NCBI RefSeq assembly: GCF_000372365.1
Contig: NZ_AQUU01000002.1
Span: forward strand, 1-64,000
From: Aggregatibacter actinomycetemcomitans DSM 8324
GTDB lineage: Bacteria > Pseudomonadota > Gammaproteobacteria > Enterobacterales > Pasteurellaceae
DNA: 64,000 nt
Reading direction: 5' to 3'
Every line of letters starts with the position of its first letter. The stretch's first letter is position 1. This document shows positions 29,544 through 37,323 of this stretch, one piece after another. The notes below the pieces were generated by a model. It was given only the letters and a program-made list of their open reading frames with translations, had not been told where the DNA came from and did not search any database. A program made the translations under genes and the position numbers.

Positions 29544-29592
29544 ATTCATCGCAAAAAACCACCGCACTTTTAACGCAATCTAAGGAAATCAT

Positions 29593-30321
29593 ATGAGCGA
29601 AACAATTTTAATTACAGGTTCCAGCCGCGGCATCGGCAAAGCCATTGCTTTACGTTTGGCGCAGGCGGGATTTGATATTGTGGTGCATTGCCGTAGCCGC
29701 ATAGAAGAAGCGGAAGCGGTGGCGCAGGCGGTGCGTGAACTGGGGCAAAATGCCCGCGTGTTGCAGTTTGATGTTAGCTGTCGCAGTGAAGCAGCAGACA
29801 AACTTACCGCCGATGTAGAAGCCCATGGTGCTTATTACGGCGTGGTGCTGAATGCCGGCTTAACCCGTGATAACGCCTTCCCGGCGTTAACCGATGAAGA
29901 TTGGGACCGAGTTTTACGCACGAATCTGGACGGTTTCTATAATGTGTTACACCCGATTATGATGCCGATGATTCGCCGTCGCAAAGCAGGGCGCATTGTG
30001 TGTATTACCTCCGTATCGGGCTTAATCGGCAATCGTGGTCAGGTCAATTACAGCGCCTCCAAAGCCGGCATTATCGGCGCGGCGAAAGCGCTGGCGGTGG
30101 AATTGGCGAAACGTAAAATTACCGTGAATTGCGTGGCGCCGGGCTTAATTGATACGGATATTCTGGATGAAAATGTGCCAATTGACGAGATCCTGAAAAT
30201 GATTCCCGCAGGACGTATGGGCGATCCTGAAGAAGTGGCACACGCCGTAAATTTCCTGATGGGCGAAAAAGCCGCGTATGTTACCCGCCAAGTGATCGCC
30301 GTAAATGGCGGTTTGTGCTAA
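29593..30321 (+). CDS. 3-oxoacyl-ACP reductase, FabG-like (APE cluster)
   Basis: A 242-residue short-chain dehydrogenase. NADPH loop TGSSRGIGKAIA at the N-terminus, LNAGLTRD, catalytic Ser in ITSVSG, and YSASK with the catalytic Tyr/Lys. It reduces the keto group after each condensation so that the dehydratases can create the conjugated double bonds. AGGAAATC precedes the start. Confidence 0.93.
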   Translation: MSETILITGSSRGIGKAIALRLAQAGFDIVVHCRSRIEEAEAVAQAVRELGQNARVLQFDVSCRSEAADKLTADVEAHGAYYGVVLNAGLTRDNAFPALTDEDWDRVLRTNLDGFYNVLHPIMMPMIRRRKAGRIVCITSVSGLIGNRGQVNYSASKAGIIGAAKALAVELAKRKITVNCVAPGLIDTDILDENVPIDEILKMIPAGRMGDPEEVAHAVNFLMGEKAAYVTRQVIAVNGGLC

Positions 30322-30331
30322 ATAAAAAGAG

Positions 30332-31585
30332 ATGAATAACATGAAACGAGTTGTGATCACAGGCATCGGCGCGGTTACCGCCTTCGGTAAAACATGGCAG
30401 GAGATTAAAACGGCATTCCAACGCAAACAAAACGCCGTACAAGCCAAAGCGGATTGGGCGGAACGCTACCCTGAACTGGAAGCCCGTTTAGGCGCGGAAA
30501 TTCATGGTTATCAGCCGCCGTCACATTGGAACCGCAAACAATTACGCAGCCTCGGGCGGGTGTCGCAATTCGCCGTCGAGGCTGCCGAGCGTGCGTTGGC
30601 GAATGCCGATTTACTAGACGAAAACGGCGACATTCTTGCGTACCTCAAAGACGGCAGAATGGGCGTGGCGTGCGGTTCTTCCACCGGTTCCACGAATGAT
30701 ATTAAAGATGCCGCCGAGCTTCTCATGACCGGTAAATCCGACGGCTTCAACGCCAACACCTATGTGCGCATGATGCCCCATACTACCACCGCCAATATCG
30801 GTATTTTCTTCGGCTTAACGGGGCGTATTATTCCCACCTCCAGTGCCTGTTCTTCCGGCAGTCAGGGCATTGGCTATGCCTATGAATCCATCAAATACGG
30901 TTTGATTCCCATGATGCTCGCCGGCGGCGCCGAGGAATTTTGCCCGTCGGAAGTTTATGTGTTTGATTCCCTCTATGCGGCAAGTCGCAATGTGAATAAT
31001 CCAAGTAAAACACCGCGCCCTTATGATAACGATCGCGATGGCTTGGTGATCGGCGAAGGGGCGGGGATTTTCGTGCTGGAAGAACTGGAGCACGCCCTGG
31101 CACGCGGAGCGAATATTATTGCGGAAGTGGTGGGCTACGGCGCAAACAGCGACGGCGCACACGTCACCCGCCCGCAAAAAGACACCATGCAACGTTGCAT
31201 GGAATTGGCATTAAAAGACGCCCATTTATCCGCGCAAAAAATCGGCTATGTCAACGGACACGGCACGGCGACGGAGCAAGGGGATATTGCCGAAACCTTG
31301 GCAACGGAAGCGGTGTTTGGCAAGGTACCGTTAAGCTCGCAAAAAAGCTATTTAGGGCATACCCTTGGTGCGTGCGGCGCGTTGGAATCCTGGTTTTCCA
31401 TTGAAATGATGCGCGACGGCTGGTTTGCGCCGACCATTAATCTGGATAATATTGACGAACGCTGCGGCAAATTGGATTACATTCAAGGCGACGGGCGCCA
31501 TATTGAAACGGATTATGTGATGAATAATAACTTTGCCTTTGGCGGCGTGAATACCTCATTGATTTTTAAACGTTGGCAGGCGTGA
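30332..31585 (+). CDS. Beta-ketoacyl-ACP synthase, second (APE cluster)
   Basis: A 417-residue KAS II-like condensing enzyme. Catalytic residues are Cys173 (SSACSSGSQG), His310 (NGHGTATEQGD) and His343 (LGHTLGACGA). It is the last gene of the operon and starts 10 bases after the reductase gene. A second ATG three codons in is equally possible as start. Having two complete ketosynthases plus one chain-length-like protein matches known aryl-polyene systems. Confidence 0.93.
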   Translation: MNNMKRVVITGIGAVTAFGKTWQEIKTAFQRKQNAVQAKADWAERYPELEARLGAEIHGYQPPSHWNRKQLRSLGRVSQFAVEAAERALANADLLDENGDILAYLKDGRMGVACGSSTGSTNDIKDAAELLMTGKSDGFNANTYVRMMPHTTTANIGIFFGLTGRIIPTSSACSSGSQGIGYAYESIKYGLIPMMLAGGAEEFCPSEVYVFDSLYAASRNVNNPSKTPRPYDNDRDGLVIGEGAGIFVLEELEHALARGANIIAEVVGYGANSDGAHVTRPQKDTMQRCMELALKDAHLSAQKIGYVNGHGTATEQGDIAETLATEAVFGKVPLSSQKSYLGHTLGACGALESWFSIEMMRDGWFAPTINLDNIDERCGKLDYIQGDGRHIETDYVMNNNFAFGGVNTSLIFKRWQA

Positions 31586-31995
31586 TTTAAACAACTATTA
31601 AAAATCTGTGTGGATATTGTCATTTATCAAACTTCTTGACAGCCTGCTAGTTACGCACAGAACATATATTTCAGCAAGGTGTATCACTTTTAGGCTCGTA
31701 TCGCTATCCTGCCTTTAGCTTTTTACATTAACTTTTTAAAATGTGAAAACACCACCCTATTTTCCGACATGTATACTTTTTAAACTCACAAAAAGCTATT
31801 AAATACTCAATAATAGTTTGATGTTCTGAAGATTATTGCAAGATGACCTTTCTTTTCGTTTTAACATGTTAACAATGTGATATTTAATTTAATAATTTTT
31901 ACTATAAAAGAGCTGCACCTTAATTGGTTGGTTGTAGTGTCCAACTTTTGGGGCGCAGATCAAAGTGCGGTCGATTTACAGGATGTTTTTACCCA
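31586..31995. other. AT-rich intergenic region after the APE operon
   Basis: About 410 bases between the operon and convergent gnd. It is AT-rich, with one uptake signal at about 31963-31971. No convincing terminator, RNA or ORF was seen. Confidence 0.5.
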
Positions 31996-33450
31996 CTACA
32001 CATCATAAGTAGTGGAAGCGGTGTTGCCGCCACGTCCCGTCCAGTTGGTGTGGAAGAATTCACCGCGTGGTTTGTCGGTACGCTCATAGGTGTGGGCGCC
32101 GAAGTAGTCGCGTTGTGCTTGCAATAAGTTTGCAGGCAAACGAGCTGACGTGTAGCCATCTAAGAAGGTAATCGCAGATGCCATACAAGGCATTGGGATA
32201 CCCACTTCGATGGATTTCGCCACCACTTTGCGCCAGTCGCTCATGGCGTTTTCTAAAATGCCTTTGAAGTAGCTGTCGGAGCCTAAGAAAATTAGATCCG
32301 GATTGGCTTCGTACGCATCACGAATGTTGCCCAAGAAACGGCTACGGATAATACAACCTTCACGCCATAACAATGCCGTGTTGCCGTAGTTGATGTTCCA
32401 GTTGAAGCGTTCGGACGCTTCACGAATCAACATAAAGCCTTGTGCGTAAGAAATGATTTTAGACGCCAACAATGCTTTGCGCACCGCTTCAATCCACACT
32501 TTTTTATCGCCTTCCACTTTACCGATGGTTTTGTGGAACAATTTGCTTGCGGCGACGCGTTGATCTTTAAAGGCAGACACGCAACGGGCGAACACGGATT
32601 CGGTGATTAAGGTCAACGGAATGCCGAAATCCAATGCGTTGATCCCTGTCCATTTGCCGGTTCCTTTTTGCCCTGCGGTATCTAAGACTTTATCCACCAA
32701 ACGGCTGCCGTCTGCGTCTTTATAGCCCAAAATGTCAGCGGTGATGTCAATTAAGTAGCTGTCTAATTCGGTATTGCGCCATTCGTTGAAGGTGGCTTGC
32801 AATTCGTCGTCGGACAAGCCCACGCCTTCTTTTAGGAATTGGTACGCTTCACAAATCAGTTGCATATCGCCGTATTCGATGCCGTTATGCACCATTTTCA
32901 CGAAATGACCTGCGCCGTCTTTACCCACCCAGTCGCAACAAGGTTCGCCTTGTTCGGTTTTGGCGGAAATGGCTTGCAATACCGGTTTCACAAATTGCCA
33001 TGCTTCTTCGTTACCGCCCGGCATGATGGAAGGTCCGTGACGCGCACCTTCTTCACCGCCGGAAACGCCGGTGCCGATGAAACGAATGCCTTTTTCACGT
33101 AATGCCGCCACGCGACGGTTGGTGTCTGGATAATTGGAGTTACCGCCGTCGATAATGATGTCGCCGGCTTCTAAATGCGGAAGCAATGCATCAATAAAGT
33201 GATCCACCACTTCACCCGCACGCACCATTAACATCACTTTACGCGGTTTTTCCAATTTGTTCGCCAAATCTTCCAAAGAATACGCGCCGATAATGTTCGT
33301 GCCTTTCGCCGCGCCTTCTAAAAACTCGTCCACTTTTGAAGTAGTACGGTTATACGCCACCACTTTAAACCCGTGGTCATTCATATTTAAAATGAGGTTC
33401 TGCCCCATCACGGCTAAGCCGATAACACCGATGTCGCCTTTTACTGACAT
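31996..33450 (-). CDS. gnd: 6-phosphogluconate dehydrogenase, decarboxylating
   Basis: A 484-residue enzyme converting 6-phosphogluconate to ribulose 5-phosphate with NADPH, third step of the oxidative pentose phosphate pathway. N-terminal NADP loop GVIGLAVMGQNL, substrate motif GTGVSGGEEGARHGPS and catalytic KMVHNGIEYGDM are all present. Start at 33450 (MSVKGDIGVIGL) follows CAGGAG. The upstream extension only covers the inverted repeat. Its pathway partners pgl and zwf lie 3 kb away past an accessory patch. Confidence 0.97.
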   Translation of the reverse strand: MSVKGDIGVIGLAVMGQNLILNMNDHGFKVVAYNRTTSKVDEFLEGAAKGTNIIGAYSLEDLANKLEKPRKVMLMVRAGEVVDHFIDALLPHLEAGDIIIDGGNSNYPDTNRRVAALREKGIRFIGTGVSGGEEGARHGPSIMPGGNEEAWQFVKPVLQAISAKTEQGEPCCDWVGKDGAGHFVKMVHNGIEYGDMQLICEAYQFLKEGVGLSDDELQATFNEWRNTELDSYLIDITADILGYKDADGSRLVDKVLDTAGQKGTGKWTGINALDFGIPLTLITESVFARCVSAFKDQRVAASKLFHKTIGKVEGDKKVWIEAVRKALLASKIISYAQGFMLIREASERFNWNINYGNTALLWREGCIIRSRFLGNIRDAYEANPDLIFLGSDSYFKGILENAMSDWRKVVAKSIEVGIPMPCMASAITFLDGYTSARLPANLLQAQRDYFGAHTYERTDKPRGEFFHTNWTGRGGNTASTTYDV

Positions 33451-33465
33451 TTTTTTCTCCTGTTG

Positions 33466-33524
33466 GTAGGGTGCAACTTGTTGCACCGATTTTAAATATT
33501 TTGGTGCAACAAGTTGCACCCTAC
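33466..33524. repeat. 22-bp perfect inverted repeat upstream of gnd
   Basis: Two perfect 22-base arms (33466-33487 and 33503-33524, core GGTGCAACTTGTTGCACC) flank a 15-base AT-rich loop. Each arm is itself nearly palindromic (GGTGCAAC, 2 bases, GTTGCACC), giving nested hairpins. It sits between gnd's ribosome site and the region where its promoter should be. Confidence 0.85.
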
Positions 33525-33648
33525 ATAACGACGCGCCAAAAGTGCGGTCGTTTTTTCAATTGTTTTTTAATTCACTTGATTCATACCGCCGCGAGTCTGC
33601 CGACGTGTGCCTTATAAATTTAGTGAGCCATTAGCACGAGTCGGGAAA

Positions 33649-33961
33649 CCACAGCTGTTCGAAACATTATAATTTATTGATATCTTAAAATATCTTGCCT
33701 TCCTCCGTTTACGGGGGACAAAACGCAATGCGTTTTGAGCGTTGGTTCTGCCAACGACCCCAAAGGGGTAAGCAAGTGAGTTTCCGAGCTTGCGAATAAC
33801 GTACCCGAAGGGCGGAAGGGGGAATTTATCTCGATGTATTCACAAGATCATGCTTAAAAATTGAGATTTTGCCCCCCTCAGGGCTTCGCCCAGCTCCCCC
33901 CGCGAACGAGGGGAGCCAAGTTTTTTTATATAAACAGTTACAATGTTTCGAACAGCTGTGG
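33649..33961. mobile_element. MITE-like element with 24-bp terminal inverted repeats
   Basis: The left end at 33649-33672 (CCACAGCTGTTCGAAACATT, then ATAA) matches the reverse complement of the right end at 33938-33961 at 23 of 24 bases. The 313-bp interior has no ORF but contains a ~125-bp repeat and GC-rich hairpins. Near-identical flanks GTCGGGAAAC / GTCAGGAAAC could be a target duplication. It encodes no transposase. Confidence 0.65.
33694..33820 (+). repeat. ~125-bp dispersed repeat, copy 1
   Basis: A string of small hairpins (AAAACGCAATGCGTTTT, GTTGG-loop-CCAAC, CCCCAAAGGGG, CCCGAAGGGC). The same sequence occurs in reverse orientation at 37184-37312 with only a few differences. Confidence 0.85.
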
Positions 33962-34005
33962 TCAGGAAACGCGCGCTAGTAACGGGCTATCAAAAAAGAA
34001 TAAAT

Positions 34006-34464
34006 TTAATTTTCTTGATTATTTTGTAATAACTCCTTCTCCGGAATTTGCTGTAAGGAAAATTGACGTTTTCTCACAATTTCTTCCACTTTATCAGCAG
34101 ATAAACCTGCTTGTAATAATTCTTGGCGTAAGCTATTAAGCGAGCGATTAAAGGCCTCACGGGCACGCTGTACGCCTTCTACAATAAATTGTGCATTAAA
34201 ATCATCTTTTAATTCATAAAATTGAATATTGGATGCGCAGTGATAAAACCATTCAAATCGCGCCGCAACCTCTTGTAATGCCAATGTGCCATGCGCTTGT
34301 TTAATGCCAATATCGCTCAAATAAACTGTGCCTTGAATATTAGTGAAGCCGTGTTTTTTTAAAATGCGCTGAATATCTGCATAAGCATTACGCCAACTAG
34401 GATTATGGTAATTTTCCTCCAAGCAATGCGTATCCATATCAAAAACAATTAATGTGCGATCCAT
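34006..34464 (-). CDS. vapD: VapD-family endoribonuclease-like protein
   Basis: A 152-residue VapD-like protein. The N-terminal about 95 residues (LIVFDMDTHCL, YADIQRILKKHGFTNIQGTVYLSD) follow the ferredoxin-like fold shared by VapD and Cas2. VapD toxins cleave RNA, and in Haemophilus a partner VapX neutralises them. No VapX-like gene adjoins here. A charged helical tail of about 55 residues extends beyond the usual family length. GGAGAA precedes the ATG. It lies beside a MITE-like element. Confidence 0.8.
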   Translation of the reverse strand: MDRTLIVFDMDTHCLEENYHNPSWRNAYADIQRILKKHGFTNIQGTVYLSDIGIKQAHGTLALQEVAARFEWFYHCASNIQFYELKDDFNAQFIVEGVQRAREAFNRSLNSLRQELLQAGLSADKVEEIVRKRQFSLQQIPEKELLQNNQEN

Positions 34465-34543
34465 TTTTTCTCCTACAATGGCACGCGTCAGAAAACACGC
34501 GTCGGCAAAGGGGCTACCTAAACCTAAAAGTGCGGTCGTTTTT

Positions 34544-34798
34544 CTAAACGTTTTTCAACGCCTCTTTATCTAAAATCACTTCACCATTTTCCAACACCAG
34601 CGCGGGAATGCCGATGTAGCCGTTGGCTTTGGCGTCATCAAAGGCGGAATGGGTGTCGCGTAATTTTAAGAAGGCTTTAAAATTTAAACGGTCGCCAGCA
34701 ATATCTTTTGCTTCATAAGCGATATTTAGTCGCTGTAATTCCGCCACAAAAGATTCGGTATCCGGACACCAAAGGGCAAAGTACAAAATCGGTTTCAT
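34544..34798 (-). CDS. Small thioredoxin-fold (glutaredoxin-like) protein, CPDT motif
   Basis: An 84-residue protein with YFALWCPDTESFVAEL in the position of a glutaredoxin CPxC motif, but Thr replaces the second Cys. GIPALVLENGEVI provides the cis-proline strand. It may act as a monothiol redox or binding protein. It is paralogous to the 86-residue protein at 53621-53881. It starts 12 bases after the racemase gene, so the two are likely co-transcribed. A good site, GGGAGAG, precedes it. Confidence 0.72.
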   Translation of the reverse strand: MKPILYFALWCPDTESFVAELQRLNIAYEAKDIAGDRLNFKAFLKLRDTHSAFDDAKANGYIGIPALVLENGEVILDKEALKNV

Positions 34799-34810
34799 TT
34801 ATCTCTCCCG

Positions 34811-35503
34811 TTATTTCTCCAAAATAAAATCAATCGCCATTTGGCTGTGTAAAAGTGCGGTGTCGAAAAACGGCAAATCGCTGTCTATTTGATTAATCAA
34901 TAAACCGATTTCCGTACAACCCAAAATGACGCCTTCGGTACCAAGTGCGGTCAATTTTTCGATCTTTTTTAGATAAAAGGCTTTAGACTCAGGTTTTATT
35001 TTTCCCGTGCAAAGCTCTTCAAAAATAATACGATGAATTTCCAATTTATCTTTATCATTTGGCACAATTGGCTCAACACCACGCTCACGTAAGCCATCGA
35101 CATAAAAATTATCCGCCATCACATAATGCGTGCCAAGCAATGCTACTTTGCATAAACCTTGTACTTTAATGCTATCCGCCATCACATCTAAAATATGTAA
35201 CAACGGCACAGAAATGACATTTTGGACGGCATCCGCGACTTTGTGCATGGTATTGGCACCAATTAAAATACCTTCCGCCCCAATACTTTCCAGCAAACGC
35301 GCCTGCTCTGCCAAAATTTCACCTGCTTTAGCCCAATTTCCTGATTTTTGGCATTGCACGATCTCTTCAAAATTGACGCTCGACATCAATAACGGCGCAC
35401 TTGCATTGCCACCCAACGCCTGATTCACCGCACGGTTAATGATTAAATAATAGGAAACCGTGCTTTCGGGACTCATCCCACCTAAAATACCTAATGTTTT
35501 CAT
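34811..35503 (-). CDS. Aspartate/glutamate racemase-family protein
   Basis: A 230-residue member of the Asp/Glu/hydantoin racemase family (YgeA-like). N-terminus LGILGGMSPEST is typical. The second catalytic cysteine is in ILGCTEIGLL (about residue 196). The first catalytic site, normally Cys or Thr just before NTMH, is alanine here (IGANTMHK). The fold and substrate residues are kept, but ordinary two-base racemisation may be impaired. Likely cotranscribed with the thioredoxin-fold gene. Confidence 0.8.
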   Translation of the reverse strand: MKTLGILGGMSPESTVSYYLIINRAVNQALGGNASAPLLMSSVNFEEIVQCQKSGNWAKAGEILAEQARLLESIGAEGILIGANTMHKVADAVQNVISVPLLHILDVMADSIKVQGLCKVALLGTHYVMADNFYVDGLRERGVEPIVPNDKDKLEIHRIIFEELCTGKIKPESKAFYLKKIEKLTALGTEGVILGCTEIGLLINQIDSDLPFFDTALLHSQMAIDFILEK

Positions 35504-35617
35504 GTTATTTTCTCTGATTTACCATTTGCATATCGAATAAAAGTGCGGTCATTTTTTTAAACGTTTTTATTCATACCGGCGCGCGTCAGCAAGGGAGGAT
35601 AAGTTCCATCTACACGA

Positions 35618-36046
35618 TTATTTAATTAAAAGCTTTTTCAAAGTAGAAAATAACTCCTTAGCCATTTTGTTATTATCCCTGTCTGTTGCACTCTCTTTCT
35701 CATGCCATTTAATAGAATCATCACCAGAATAAAAAAGATCAGCATAATTATTTACTGCTTGGCAACTTCCGCCTCGAGTTCTTGATGTACCAAAAATAAA
35801 ATTACAGTTTTGGTGGTGAAGAGCATACAGGTTATGGCTAACACATTCATTATTGCCTGAAGAATATAGGTCTACTTTCACATTTTTATTTTGAAAGACA
35901 GCTAAAAAGTCAGCACAATTTTCACTCCGTTCAAAATACACCAATTTATCTAAGAATTGATCACAAGCATTTTTTAGTAACTCATTAAAAGTTGTGGTTT
36001 TACCTGTATTAGCCGCACCATATAAAATAAATAAGTTATGTTTCAT
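35618..36046 (-). CDS. Small P-loop NTPase of unknown role
   Basis: A 142-residue protein with Walker A GAANTGKTTT near the N-terminus (LFILYGAANTGKT) and a possible Walker B-like strand (NVKVDLYSSG). It is too small for a full AAA+ module, so a nucleotide kinase-like or single-domain ATPase is likely. The sequence is AT-richer than the neighbouring core genes, suggesting acquisition. Start at 36046 follows GGAGGAAT. No function can be assigned. Confidence 0.6.
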   Translation of the reverse strand: MKHNLFILYGAANTGKTTTFNELLKNACDQFLDKLVYFERSENCADFLAVFQNKNVKVDLYSSGNNECVSHNLYALHHQNCNFIFGTSRTRGGSCQAVNNYADLFYSGDDSIKWHEKESATDRDNNKMAKELFSTLKKLLIK

Positions 36047-36067
36047 GTAATTCCTCCAATAGTTTCC

Positions 36068-36134
36068 TACGATGGCGCATGTTTCCCAACGTGTGCCTTT
36101 ATCTACAAGCACACGCTATGAAGCGTGCGCTATC
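36068..36134. repeat. REP-like direct repeat, copy 1
   Basis: Nearly identical to 36288-36351. It contains nested inverted repeats (GTGTGC...GCACAC and CACGC...GCGTG). The two copies flank the 39-residue ORF. Confidence 0.8.
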
Positions 36135-36161
36135 AGTGAATATTCCTTATATTGATTCCAA

Positions 36162-36281
36162 CTAATGACAACCCGTACCTGATGAACAAAAACCTTGAAG
36201 CATCATATGGAAAAACCAAATGCCGATACCCAGAAGGGCAAGTGTAATCGCCATAACTATACAAAAAATAATCTGTTTCAT
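36162..36281 (-). CDS. 39-residue single-span membrane peptide
   Basis: A short frame, MKQIIFCIVMAITLALLGIG at the start, continuing IWFFHMMLQGFCSSGTGCH. It is one transmembrane helix with a cysteine-rich tail. A clear ribosome site (GGGAGAAAC) precedes the ATG and codon content looks protein-like. It is bracketed by two REP-like direct repeats. No function is assignable. Confidence 0.6.
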   Translation of the reverse strand: MKQIIFCIVMAITLALLGIGIWFFHMMLQGFCSSGTGCH

Positions 36282-36287
36282 GTTTCT

Positions 36288-36351
36288 CCCTACGATCGTT
36301 TCCCAACGCGTGCCTTTATCTACAAGCACACGCTATGAAGCGTGCACTATC
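36288..36351. repeat. REP-like direct repeat, copy 2
   Basis: Shares TTTCCCAACG and the CTTTATCTACAAGCACACGC block with copy 1 at 36068-36134, lacking six bases near its left end. Confidence 0.8.
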
Positions 36352-36372
36352 CAATTAAATAGAACGAAATAT

Positions 36373-37071
36373 TTACAACAACTTCGCCGCATCTTTATCC
36401 AAATACCACTCCGTTACGCCATTCTTCGCGTGGATTTTGGCGGCGGGGTAAGGTAGATTTTCAGCCGGCGTGCTTTGGATTTCTTTTAAAATTTCGGCTT
36501 TGCCTTCGCCGGTGACGAGGTAAGTAATGCGTTTTGCCTGCTCAATGAGTTTAGCGGTTTTGGAAATGCGAATTTGTCCGCTTTCCGGGTGCTTAGCGAT
36601 GACGGCAAGGTTTTCATCATCAAAGTTGGTTTGATGTGGGAAAAGGGACGAGGTGTGACCGTCGGCGCCCATGCCGAGAATGATCCAATCAAAAACGCCG
36701 TCAGAAATGACCGCACTTAATTCTGCTTGGAAGCGTTTGAGTTCAAAGTGCGGTTCATTTTCGCCACGGATTCGATGAATGTTTTCAGCGGGAATTTGAA
36801 TATGATCGAACAACAATTTTTGCACTTCACCGTAATTGCTTTCCGGATCACTTGGGCTAACCATACGATCATCGCCCCACCAGAAATGCAGGTTTCTCCA
36901 GTCGATTTGTTCGGCGTAAGGAGATTGTGCAAGGGTTTTAAATAACAGTTTCGGTGTGGAACCGCCGGAAAGGGAAATGTGCGCAGGATGATTTAATTGG
37001 CTGTAAATCACAAATTCCTGCGCGATTTTTTCTACCGCATGTTGGGCGGTGGGGAAGGTGATGTAGTTCAT
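36373..37071 (-). CDS. pgl: 6-phosphogluconolactonase
   Basis: A 232-residue DevB-type lactonase hydrolysing 6-phosphogluconolactone, second step of the oxidative pentose phosphate pathway. Motifs ISLSGGSTPKLLF (phosphate loop), WGDDRMVSPSDPESNYG and LGMGADGHTSSLFP are all present. Located downstream of zwf, separated by 252 bases that include a copy of the ~125-bp repeat. Confidence 0.96.
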   Translation of the reverse strand: MNYITFPTAQHAVEKIAQEFVIYSQLNHPAHISLSGGSTPKLLFKTLAQSPYAEQIDWRNLHFWWGDDRMVSPSDPESNYGEVQKLLFDHIQIPAENIHRIRGENEPHFELKRFQAELSAVISDGVFDWIILGMGADGHTSSLFPHQTNFDDENLAVIAKHPESGQIRISKTAKLIEQAKRITYLVTGEGKAEILKEIQSTPAENLPYPAAKIHAKNGVTEWYLDKDAAKLL

Positions 37072-37183
37072 GTTGTCTCTTCCTAAAATGGTGGCATGCG
37101 TTTTTTAATGTGTTTTTATTGAAATTCGTTTCCCTTGGATCCATCCGTTTACGGGGAAGTTGCTGTAGGCTGAGGGGGATCTT

Positions 37184-37312
37184 GCCTCCTTCCGCCCTTC
37201 GGGCACGTTATTCGCAAGCTCGGAAACTCACTTACTCACCCCTTTGGGGTCGTTGGCAGAGCCAACGCTCAAAACGCATTGCGTTTTGTCCCCCGCAGGC
37301 AGGGGAAGGCAA
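37184..37312 (-). repeat. ~125-bp dispersed repeat, copy 2 (inverted)
   Basis: The reverse complement matches 33694-33820 closely (for example ACAAAACGCAATGCGTTTTG and GAGTTTCCGAGCTTGCGAAT in both). It lies between pgl and zwf. The terminal repeats of the MITE-like element are absent here. Confidence 0.85.
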
Positions 37313-37323
37313 GAAATGGTTTA

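Noticed and set aside
31924-32127. Plus-strand 67-residue frame overlapping the gnd 3' end
   Set aside because: Mostly antisense to gnd; no ribosome site or recognisable product.
36068-36351. Repeats as a CRISPR array
   Set aside because: Only two copies about 220 bases apart with an ORF between, no regular spacers and no cas genes; VapD resembles Cas2 only in fold.
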